This document shows positions 46,801 to 57,900 of a stretch of 64,000 nt of DNA, in pieces. Below the pieces are notes generated by a model. That model ran no database searches. It saw only the letters and a program-made list of their open reading frames with translations, and was not told where the DNA came from. The stretch comes from Haliotis asinina (Eukaryota; Mollusca; Gastropoda; Lepetellida; Haliotidae). The DNA is taken from assembly GCF_037392515.1 (NCBI RefSeq), contig NC_090290.1, positions 55,998,753-56,062,752 on the forward strand, in the 5' to 3' direction. The position numbers were made by a program, and so were the translations under genes. Numbering within the stretch: position 1 is the first letter of the stretch; every line of letters begins with the position of its first letter.

Positions 46801-49800
46801 CGAACGCTTTAACCACTAGGCTACTAAACCGCTCCAAAATACACAGATGAATTATTCAAATATTTGCCCTGGTGACCTGAAATACTTTCAAAGTCGTTGA
46901 AATGTAATTGCTTTCCCCAAGTCGACGCGGAATAAAGAGATAGTAAGTTAGCATGTGAGCTTCGTCCTGGCTAGGAATTTTGGTTTGCCTGCACCCTACC
47001 TGTGTGGATGGGATTTACCTCCATTGTGAATGTTGGGATTCCCCCCCCCCCCCCCCCCCCCCCCCCCCCGACAGGCAGTGTCACAGCTGAAATACTGTTA
47101 AAAGCGGCCCATCTCGATAGTCATTCTGTTGAATGTGTAACACCTTTTGTGGAACTCTGTGAAATATGGGTTAGAAATAAAGGACTGACTTTGAATACAA
47201 TATGTCTTTTATACAACGAACAACAGTGGGTCGTCCCAAAATCATAATATTGATATTAAAAACCTGCCCAGAAACCTTGTCATAAACAAGCTGTTGTATG
47301 CCTCGTCACTTGGGATCGTCCGAAAAACAAAATGTAGATTTCTTTTGGCCAGATGTTTAGTCTGTTTCACAATTTTTGACCCTCAAAGTTTAGGCGGTAG
47401 GGGTTTGTTCGTGTGTTTATAAGAGAGAACAAACTTTTGGACTGGTTTTGAATGGAGAGAGATTTCCACAGACTGGAGTCTTAAGAGAATAGTATTTAAA
47501 GCCTTTGTTTGTGGCAGTTTGTAGGCCACAAAAAATAATTCTTGTTTGTAATTGTGAACAATTACATGTTATGTCTAGGTTGTGTTGAACTCACTGAAAT
47601 GGGCTTTTGTCTAGGTTTCGGTAGTAACGGAACAGAAACACGTGAACACAGGTCGCACATTTTATTACATCCCCTTTGGTTTTACAGGCAATTACTACAT
47701 TACTTGTGGTTTACAGGCAATAGTCATCTTATTGTACCTGCAGTAGTAATTATAGTCCACGTTTGTAAAATTTGGAACGGTGATTTAACGAACCAACTGC
47801 TCTGAGCTAAGGCAACTGGTGCAGTTGTCCGTCAGTCGACCTCGTTAATGTATATGTAGCACAGGCATAAATAATTAGGTATTCAACATTCAGTAGTTAC
47901 TCAAATTCCTTTTTGAAACATGAGTATACATATATGCCGTTTATAATACATGGAACATGATGTGGACCTTTTTCAATTTCAAACTTTGTTTCTACCCTAA
48001 TTGTTAAACAACTGATTAACACCTAAAGACACACGCTAATACGGAACTGTGTCCCCACAAACTTGTTACATATACTGAACGGCAAAAGAAACGCAACGCT
48101 GCTTTTGTCAATTGTTTTCAATGGAACATGAAATTAACATGAACGCTTACTCTTTTGATGTTTTTCTTGTGAAATTTATGTTTCCTTTGCTGTCTAGGAT
48201 ATTTTTGAAAAATTATTTATGTGGTGCACTGTCCTCTCTCCGAAGAGTACACTGACAGCAGTAATGTTTGTCACTGATGAAATATTTAGGTTCTTAATAG
48301 GCTATGGCAGTTTGAGAGAGTTTGAACCGTCATTTAGAACTTAAACTGATGGAAAATATCGATAAGAGGGTGTACAGCTACAGGGCCTTGTTTAAAAATA
48401 GTTCTCGTAAGCCTAGAAAGATCTCGTAACTTTTCTCGTAGCATTCGTACTTCGTATGTTAAAGTATGGGAAGTACGAATGCTTCTAGAAAAGCTACGAG
48501 ATCTTAGGCTCTCGAAAGTTTTATGAAACGTGGCCCAGGTGTGTCACTATACCTGATACATGCCTAGAACCACCTCATTACAAACATATTACCTGTATCT
48601 AAATATACTATGTCACCGGTTCCCAGTTGCGCAGATCGATACTCATGTTGTTAATCACTGGATTGTCTGGTCCAGACTCGATTATTTACAGACCGCCACC
48701 ATATGGCTGGGATATTGGTGAGTGCAGCGTAAAACTAAACTCACTCACTCACCACTAGTCCCTCAGAGTTCATCAATTCCTTTCTGCTCGGTTCTTTCTC
48801 CAAGACGAAAGTCTAAACTGATGAAGCAAGTCAGTTCCTATGAACTGTAATATCAAAACGGCATTCATGTTTCATGATTGTGTTTCAGGTTGACCTCGGC
48901 GATGACGATGGCACGGTGTTCCAGGCCAAGATGGCGGCGATGCAGAGGTTCCTCCGATACGGGATGTCCAAGTTCTCTAAGGAGAAGCTGTTCCAGCACT
49001 TGTCCATTGTTGCCAGACGGGTATCCGTCCAGCAGAGGATGACCTCATGGAACACTCAGGATAACATCGTCATCAAGAGTGTCGGTGATCTCCGTACAGT
49101 TATTCAGAGCATGCATGGAAAGGACAAGTATAATGGACTGCTGGAGTGTGAGAGGCAGGCCATTAGGTATTTCCTGCACTTCTTTGTTGATCTAGACCAC
49201 ATAAAGTGTTTAAAAGGGAGCTTCGACAGAGAAGTTCACACGGTGCTGTATTATGACTACTTCGATCCTTCAGACTATAATCTGCCTCGGAAGGGAAGTG
49301 CGGGCACAAAGGGAAGTAAGCCAGAAGACAAGGATAGCGGGAACTATTCCATATCGGAACTTGAACATGAAAAATACGGACAGGTGACATCTTTGAAGCC
49401 TCCAAAGGGAGGTAATTCTCCCAGGGCAAGTGTCTCACCAAGAGGAGATAATTCTCCTAGGGGCAAATATGATGATTCATTTACCCAGGTTGGGTTTTCT
49501 TACTCTAAGCATCTGGATGGGAGTGAGAGAGAAAAGCTTCGTGTAACCGTGAATGAGCTTGAAGAGGTTAGCGAGAGGTGGGACCGACTCTTGATGGAAG
49601 ATGAGCAGGATCTCGAGGACTATGATGCGGAGAGTTATTACGAAGTGATGGAATGTGAGGAACATACTAGATTTGAAGCAGTGTTTCGCTTACTTTCCGA
49701 CATATTTGCCAAATGTTACAAAGTTATAGAACTGTCCAAACAATGGTGGAATCTAGCACATAAGATTTACGAAAGACTTCCTCTAAGGCGCCCTGTGTCC

Positions 49801-50904
49801 CGTGGATGGCCAAGGTGCCGTGAGAGGACTCACAGATCTAAACGTAACGACGAAATTAACACAGAGATGGATCAACAAGAACACCAAGTGGATGAATCAG
49901 AGCAGGCAGATCCAACGGGTGCAGTCCAAGTGGAACATAATGACCTCGACCATCTTGTCCATGTCCCTGAACCTCAGAAACAGCAGAAAAATGAGCGTGT
50001 CAAGAACATCAAGGCGCGCCTGTTTGATCTCTCGTATGCTATTCAGGAACTTGATGAGGATCTGACAGAACACAAAACTGACTTGAGGAAACTGGACTCA
50101 AGGGAAAGAAGATTCCAGATGCTGGAAATCTTGTTTGGAAAAGTGGATGCCAACCTGGAAGAGATTATGGACAAATGTCGGAAGCTCCGCGCTCAGAGAA
50201 AAGTGACTGCTCAGAAATACTCTTACACTTTCAGAGGCACTGAGAAATACTTTGACTACAGGGAGAAACTCAGGAGGCTGGATAAGAAGCTAATGAAATA
50301 TGACAACGAGATACAGCTTTTAGTGTACAAGCAAAACGTCGTCTCCCAGGATTACATGTTGGAGATGGAAATTCGACCAAACTTTATTAGATCATATGAT
50401 GATCTGAGGACACAGATTACCGACAAAGAACACTTGCTTCAACAACGCAGGAGCGAGAAGAAGGATCTTGAGGAAGAACTAGACCTCCTGGAACCAGATG
50501 GTTTGGCAGGAAGAAGTCGAAAAAGTGAAAATGGCAGTTCTTCTGGACATTCCGTACTGACTGATCCCAAGGAGGAGATAACTGATGACTTCCTTATACA
50601 CCATGATAAAGACTACAATGAGGTGTTTAATGGTTTGGGCAAGCGATATGAACTTGTGAGTTCAGCTCCCCCTGTTAAGACTCAGCTCAGGCATATGAAA
50701 CAGAAAGGGGTGGTGACTCCATCAGTCACTAAACCTGCTCCACCCAGTAGTGAGAGTCTGTCGAAGAGTGTCACGACGATTGATGGTTCGAATCTCATTA
50801 AACCTGAAAAGCCAAAATTCCAATCACCTCGACCACCCCCAGCTCTCAAAAAGAGGGCACGGAAGCCGTTTCTAGGGAGACGTGGTGTTAAACAGCCTGT
50901 GTGA
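43805..50904 (+). CDS. 693-residue coiled-coil protein of unknown function, two exons
   Basis: Exon 1 is 43805-43870 (MSEQGGNLFTQENIQEIVDV LK; donor AAG/GTATTT, phase 0). Exon 2 is 48889-50904, one 2,016 nt exon (acceptor TGTTTCAG), starting VDLGDDDGTVFQAKMAAMQR. The join is in phase 0 and continues a helical segment. I do not recognise the family. Residues about 1-150 look like a compact helical domain (FLRYGMSKFSKEKLFQHLSI; ECERQAIRYFLHFFVDLDHI). Residues about 195-215 have SPR repeats. Residues 257-281 are very acidic (EDEQDLEDYDAESYYEVMEC). About 395-555 is a long charged coiled coil (LDEDLTEHKTDLRKLDSRER; QQRRSEKKDLEEELDLLE). The C terminus is proline-rich and basic (PPPALKKRARKPF), a possible nuclear signal. 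No signal peptide or membrane segment. AATAAA at about 51116 could be the poly(A) signal. The 5 kb intron is full of repeats. Confidence 0.8.
46722..46835 (-). repeat. tRNA-headed SINE (family A), shortened
   Basis: TGAGTGAGTGACTTAGG, GACGCCGCTTTTAGCATTAT and CGCTTTAACCACTAGGCTAC; the box B region is deleted. Confidence 0.75.
47041..47069. repeat. C29 homopolymer
   Basis: 29 consecutive C residues in the large intron. The length is unreliable in most sequencing chemistries. Confidence 0.9.
48068..48125. mobile_element. Possible Tc1/mariner terminal repeat remnant
   Basis: TGAACGGCAAAAGAAACGCA is of the type seen at the ends of Tc1/mariner elements. No partner end or transposase is visible nearby, so this is at best a solo fragment. 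Confidence 0.3.
48378..48537. mobile_element. Palindromic fold-back element (about 160 bp)
   Basis: AGATCTCGTAACTTTTCTCG and GCATTCGTACTT on the left pair with AAGTACGAATGC and AAAGCTACGAGATCT on the right around ATGTTAAAGTAT. The ends GGGCCTTGTTTAAAA and TTTTATGAAACGTGGCCC echo the GGGCCCGTTTCACAAA ends. Confidence 0.75.
48610..48756 (+). repeat. SINE family B, 5'-truncated
   Basis: TGTCACCGGTTCCCAGTTGC, GGTCCAGACTCGATTATTTA, ATATGGCTGGGATATTGGTG, then AAAACTAAACTCACTCACTC. Confidence 0.85.
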
Positions 50905-51119
50905 TTTAAGGGGTCATTAAAGGACATTACTTTAAATGGAAACACCGTGACTCTAGAAGATAGTCACGTGTACTATATGATTACCAGGCTGTGGCAACAT
51001 TATTGGGTTTGGTACTCAACGAACAAACTGCCTTAAGAAGTGCATGACCAGATACCTTTGCTTCAAACAGATAATGGTTGCCACAACACATACATTGTTG
51101 CAAGGTGATGTTTTGAATA

Positions 51120-51810
51120 AAAAAAATATCAATGTATTTTCGCTCACGGTTTGGAAAAAGATACATGTATATATCCAGATGTGTCCCCATTACATACTTT
51201 CTCCGGACTTGTAGGTAGGTCACTGCACTTAGCGAGACCTTAGTACTTCCGGTGACAAACAAAGTTTCATACAGTAAGGACCCGATAATCCTTGCAGAAA
51301 TAAAACATTTGCGATATAACCATCTCCAAATTAGCCACCTATTACGAATGACAACTGTCGTAATCTTGGTCCGGTCTAGTAGAGACATATTTTACGGTCG
51401 CGCAATTTGGAATTAGAAGCAGCTCATGAATATAAGCGTGTCACTGAAAATCTGGTACCGGAAATAAGATGGGTCCAGTCTGGCATAGTGGCAAAGGGAT
51501 CCGAGAACCAGCTAAGTACCACAAGCAGGGCGTCCTTGACTTAAGACCTTATCGTTCGTACCTAAATGCTTGTAACTGTGGCCAGTTATAATTACTGGCT
51601 GGACGTGCTTTTAAAAACATAGATATCTTACACTGTTTCATCCACTCGCAGCTGTCACATAACTATCTGTTCGGATGTTTCATGCGATTCTGATTTAGTG
51701 TAGTGGAACCTACAAGTTGATCGGAGTGATATGTAGCGCTGATACCACTGGATGATGAAATGTTCGCTTCTTTAATGGCCCAAAAGGACCCCAACATCCA
51801 TAGCGCCAGC
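51120..51810. other. Gene-free stretch downstream of the coiled-coil gene
   Basis: Probably 3' UTR at its start, then intergenic sequence without recognisable features. Confidence 0.4.
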
Positions 51811-51912
51811 TGATGACCCAGTCGGGTAAGGCGCTTCAATCTGGTGAGCAGAGTAGCGTCCCCTTTTGAACGTCAGACACTTCGTTTGTGGGCTCGAGTC
51901 AGGGCTCACACC
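51811..51912 (+). repeat. Possible SINE with Leu/Ser-type tRNA head
   Basis: GATGACCCAGTCGGGTAAGG, GAGCAGAGTAGCG and GTGGGCTCGAGTCAGGGCTC read like boxes A and B of a tRNA with a long variable arm. It is not an intact tRNA gene. No shared tail follows, so this would be a different SINE lineage. Confidence 0.35.
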
Positions 51913-52735
51913 TATTACGTGTTCAGGTTCGCAAGAATCATGACGTAGACCAGGATCATCAGAGGGAATTTTCCTTGGGAAATCTGTATGCAATAATTGA
52001 ACACAGAAATACCAGCAAATAAATTTGCCCAACCGTCAAAATGTTTGTGTTAACGCGACAGTGAAGGGTTTGTTTAATTGTGTTCTGAGACCTAATGGTT
52101 TGTTGGGTACAGTTTGGTAAATCATTGTGTTTGGAAGTATTCTATGTGTCGGTGCCCCTCCAAAACACAAGAAGTTCTTGTTCATGCCATGTTCTATGAC
52201 GGCTGGCTACGGTTATGGCTTGGAGGCGAACTTTGCGTTGCTATGAGAACCACGATCAGCTAGTGACAGAAACAATACAAACTATTGGACTGTTTTGCAT
52301 TATTTACTAATAGCAGTTAAAAGCATAAAAATAACATTTTGTCATCCGACCGATCCGAACGTAAAGATATGATTAATGTCTCAATATGACATTTTATTGG
52401 TCCACGCGATCTTGAGAACGAACATAGGATCACACAGAAATAATACAATGGCAACAGGCTGTGCGAGTGAATACATCAGCCCAATCCTCTTTCTATGAAA
52501 TTTCGAAGATCAGCTCTAACCCGTTTGCAAAGGTAGACTAAATATATCTGTATAAATGCCATATTATTTGCAGCAGTATGAATCCCGCGTCAGGATCGGT
52601 TCCATATGTCTTCGGCTGGTTGATCTGGACAATGCCCACGGAACTTCTACAAGCACTGACAGTAACTACCTAGTTACATAGGGCTATAGGGCTAACATAA
52701 GACTCTGCAGGGGCAGATACGGCCTTTTTGAGAAA
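51913..52735. other. Gene-free stretch before the glutathione transferase gene end
   Basis: No exon, inverted repeat or SINE that I can support. Confidence 0.4.
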
Positions 52736-52736
52736 G

Positions 52737-52836
52737 GTGTGTGTATGTGTGTGTGCGCGTGCGTGCATGCGTGCGTATGTGTGTGTGCGCGTGCGCGCGT
52801 GTGTGTATTGGGGGTGGGTGGGGGTGGGAAGACACT
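52737..52836. repeat. Alternating purine-pyrimidine (GT/GC)n tract followed by G-rich tract
   Basis: GTGTGTGTGCGCGTGCGTGC type sequence for about 70 bp, then GGGGGTGGGTGGGGGTGGG. The first part can form Z-DNA, the second a G-quadruplex. It lies about 100 bp 3' of the glutathione transferase stop codon. Confidence 0.85.
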
Positions 52837-52932
52837 ATTGAAAAAAATGGAAGTGCATATAACAAAATTTTTGCACAAAACATGGGGATGGAGTTACAGA
52901 AGAGAATGCACTTCCTTGAACCCCTATGCTCT

Positions 52933-54915
52933 CTACATCATACTATTGCCCGAAAATGGAAGACACTTGTCCGATTTGAAGTATGCGGCTAGATTTGGTC
53001 TCGCTTCCATTCTATCCTTGAAGGCCTTCACCAAAGGGGCGTAATCTACTGCGACCCAGGCTTCAGGGAACTGTGCAGCCGTCGCCCTCAGCACGTGGAG
53101 AAGACCTAGGTCAACATAAGTCACCTTGCCCCCTACAACATACCTGAAACAAACAAAATACAACTGGTGTTTGCTGTTTAACACAGAAGTAAACATGGGG
53201 AGACGGCCTGACCATCCCATCTGATTTTAACTGCGCACTCATCATTCTTGCCACAATAGGACATACCCGAAATATCCAACCCTGAACAAGACAATCCAGT
53301 GATTGACATTGCTTGATTCAATACATCTTCCGTCCAAGTGTTTTATTTCTAATGAACAACGCTTTCCGCAAGTAACAATTCTACAGAAACTAAGTCCTTG
53401 TCTCCCAAGCAACGATTCCCGCTGACCTGATACGGTGTCACATCAACCAAATCATGGGCAAAGGGGAGTGTGACCACCACCCACACCCTTTGAAACTGAC
53501 TTAAAACCACTCTGAAGATTTTTCGGGGTTGTTTTTTGAGGTGACGGATCCGTAAGGGGTAGGGGTGGGTTCAACCCCAACATCGGTGGCTGGAGCTGCA
53601 GCAGGAGGTAAGCCGAAATATCAAACTGATGTACATACATAAATCACGAAATGCACGCTATATCGATAACAGTGAGTACACTCCGCAATTCAACAAAGAC
53701 ATAACAAGTTTCTTGAATGTGTCAAATTACGCCTGTGTACTATGGTTCACCAGTGGGGATGACATGTTACAGACAGTGACAAGCGGCACCTTTCACGATG
53801 CAACCAAGTTTACCTTAACTCCCATTCTTTAACATTGCACTAAGGGTACCTTAGTGATTTACGATTGCTTTAGTGTTATGTAAAAGGATCCCCAGGCGCG
53901 AAGCATTACATGTAGATAATAGTTGAAGACATCTTGGCCAAAATTAGAATTGTCGTGACATGAGTAAGTGAGTTTAGTTGTACGCCCCACTCAGCAATAT
54001 TCCAGCTATATAGCGGCGGTATGTAAAGAATCGAGGCTGGAACAGACAATCCAGAGATCAACAGCATGAGCATCGATGTGCGCAATTGGAAACCGATGAC
54101 ATGTGTCAGCCAAGTCAGCGAACCTGACCATCCGATCCCGTTAGTCGCCTCTTATGACATGCGTAGTGTCCAGGCATGAATTACTGCTTGCCACTCATGA
54201 ACGAAATAAACGTATTAATCACACGTTGGAGAATGTTAACCCGTTCGCCACGTGTGCATGTTTCCCAGGCTCCAGGAAATGTCTGCGGCAATTCATCTTT
54301 TCAAGCAGTTACATCCGTCCAAAGACGGGTATCCGACCCGTATATGGCTCTGTGCTGTCGACTTTGGTAATGCTAGTTCAACTTCTGTTACCTAACGTAC
54401 ACTGACTACATCGTGATCAGGTCGATATTATGATGTAAAGTATTTGACTTAAGGAAGAAAATCTGGTTTATGCTCTCATTGTTGAAATCGGTTTCAACAA
54501 AGTACCAACATTATTCAAGTGAAATCTTACCCCTTTCCGCCGTCATTAGCTGCTAGAATCTTCTCAAAATGCTTCATATACTTGGGGAGTCTCTCTGCCA
54601 GGAATCGGTCAATATATGGCTGTGTTTCCTTCTCTTGTCCGAAGTAGGAGGCGAAAGGATTGATACCGTGGAACGCATAGCGACCTACAAATAGTCACAG
54701 TCGTATGGTAGTAGTAGTAGCTGTAGTTGTAGTAGTAGTTGTAGTAGTAGTTGTAAGTGAGTGATTATGTGTTAACACCGCCTTTAGCCATATTCCAGAA
54801 GCATCGCGGCGGGCAACATCAGAAATGGGCTTCACACGTTGTATCCACATGGGAATCCAACCCGTGTCTTCAGAGAGCCCAGCGAATGCTTTCGCCACTA
54901 GGCTACCCTACCGCC

Positions 54916-54988
<73 letters not shown>

Positions 54989-57900
54989 TTGTTGGTTTGG
55001 TTCGTTGGTTGTTAAACGCCGCCCTCAGCAATAAGGGACTGGAGTCCGGGATTCGAACTCACACCCTCAAATCGATTTATTCCACTGGGACACAGCGTCT
55101 TTCACAAACCAGTCTGACAAATTAGTAGTTCGGATCAAACAACATAGTGACCACTGCTGGAATGTCTGGGACAAGTTCGATTATTTACAGACCGCCGCCA
55201 TAGAGCCAGCATATTGCTGTGTGCGGCGCTAAACAACAAAGCAGCCATTGCTAGAGCAGTAGTACAGCATAGGTCATGGGGCCAGGTCATGACGGACATC
55301 GGCCGTCCAGCGTCACGACGACACTTCACGTCACCTATTGCCTCGTGCGTCCTCACCAGTCGTCTGACCGTGTAGGTCATATTCAAGTAAGCACAGAGTG
55401 AGTGATTGAGTTAAAATTTAACGTCACATCGGCAATATCTCAGCCATATCGTGACGAGAACATCTAATATCAAAATTAATTATGTGTCTGCTATAAAACC
55501 TGTCAACGACGGACAGTAAAACAACTAGAATATCACAAATGGAATTAAAACTAGCATGGAAAGTTAAAAATAACAACACCATTTGGACAATACACTATAA
55601 AATCAGGCTATAGATCGCCAACAACTGAAGGTAGATCACCATACTAGGACCATGGGGACTTACAGTACCTTTGCTACCTACATGGACCCTAGTTGGATTT
55701 ACACCATCCCTTCAGCCGCTGGCGAGTGTACAATATGCTAGCCACAATTAAAACAACACGAATACTACGATTAAAAACAGTGGTAGACTTAAATTTACTA
55801 TCAATGTTTTTGGACTTACGTACCCTCTCAGGAGGACAATAATTTTACAATACTTCAACCCCCTTTGAGGGTACAGCCACTAACAATTCTAGTTACGAAT
55901 CCAAACTACCAATTATTAAAATACATCTTTTTACAGAAACATATTGCTCAAAATTCAGTCATAAATCAATTTCTTTTAAAAAACCAAGAATTAAATGAAA
56001 ACTAACGCTGCTAAAAAGATCCTTCATTGTTTTAACTGAAAAATACATATCCCTTGTGATGGAGAATTCAACACAGTCAAGCAGAATATGCTTGACTGTA
56101 ACTCTCTCATCACAAGGGATACAGAAAGGAGGATCCTCACCTTTTAACAGGTACGCATGAGTATATCTAGTGTGTCCAATACGACATCGTCGTAGAATAA
56201 CCTCTTCAAATCTGGACTGACAACCCAAGTGGGTATAACCAATGTAAGGTTTTATCTCATGTAATTTATTCATACCCACTTGGGTGTCCCACTTCTTCTG
56301 CATCAGGTCACGGATATAACATCTAATAGTGGCTTTGTAATCACTGTGAGGAATAAGCAGTGGTGTCACAGATTTGTTGAGTGCTGCTTTACCAGCAAGG
56401 TCAGCCAATGTGTTACCAGAGATCCCTACATGGCTGGGTAACCAACAGAAGACGATGTCGTATTGGCCAGTAGCAAGATCATTATACAATTCAATAATTT
56501 CTATTAAAAGTGGATGTTTACAAGAAATATTTTTAATAGCCTGAAGGCAAGAAAGACAGTCGGAATAAATTATATATTGTTTGCGTTTAGGGTGTCTCTG
56601 AATATACCTAAGAGCTGTCAATATGGCGTTAGCCTCTGCGGTAAAAATAGAACTATTATCGGGTAATCTAGAAGATATTGTTCTGGATCCAATGACAGTG
56701 GCACAAGCCACAGCGCCACCGTCCTTGGACCCATCTGTAAATAAGGATTTATAATTGCTATATTTATGTTTCAATTGATTATATTCTTGTTTATACTGTA
56801 ATTCATTCGTTTCTGATTTTTTAAGTGATGTTAATGTTAGGTCAACTTGGGGCCTAACCAACTGCCAAGGAGGAGAAGAAAGAAGACGGGAAGGAGCTAT
56901 ATGGTCCAGCTCAATGCTAGAAGCAGCAAGAAATGGCTTAATTCTGAGCCCAAGAGGCGGAACAAGGAAAGACTTTTTGTTATACAAATCCTCATAGAGA
57001 GGATTAAAAACACAATTAAATGCGGGGTTAGACTCATTAGAAGCTAATTTTGTAATGTATTGTAAAGATAGTTTGATACGACGTAAGTTGAGAGAAGGCT
57101 CATCAGCTTCGACGTATAGACTGTCGATAGGAGAGGTTCTAAAAGAACCAAGACAAAGTCTTAGACCTTGGTGGTGCACAAGATCAAGTAGTTTTAGGTT
57201 GCTTTGACAAGCGCCACCATATACGATGGAGCCGTAATCAAGTTTAGATCGGATCAGTGATCTATATAAGTGAAGAAGGGTAGATTGATCCCCTCCCCAT
57301 TTTGAATTTGAAACAACCTTTAATAAATCGAGTGCCTTCAGGCATTTGGCTTTAAGGGATTTAATATGCGGCAAAAAGGTCAAATGTGAGTCGAAAATAA
57401 GTCCCAAGATCTTGGCCTCCTTGACGACTTTGATTGGGGTACCACTGAGAAATAGTTCTGGTTCTTTATGGGGTTTGTATTTACGACAGAAGTGTATACA
57501 ATTGGTTTTTGATTTAGAAAATTTAAAGCCGTTTTCAAGACACCATTTATCAATTTTGCTGCAGTTGCCGTTCAATAGTATGCATATTCTTACCGCGGCA
57601 AGAAATATTAAAATCATCCACAAATAAATATCCATCTATTAAATCGTTTAAAACTTTAGATAAACTGTTGATCTTGACGCTAAAAAGAGTGACAGACAAA
57701 ATACTGCCTTGTGGAACACCCTGATCCTGATTATAATGATCAGACAGGGTAGAACCCACGCGGACTTGAAATTGCCTGTTATTTAAAAATTTTGCAATGA
57801 ATTCAGGCAAACGACCTCGCAAACCGAAGTCATGTAAATCCCTCAAAATGCCATGTTTCCAGGTTGTGTCATAAGCTTTTTCAAGATCAAAAAAGATAGA

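Noticed and set aside
54825-55034. Poly-valine ORF
   Set aside because: Translation of the (GTA)24 microsatellite.
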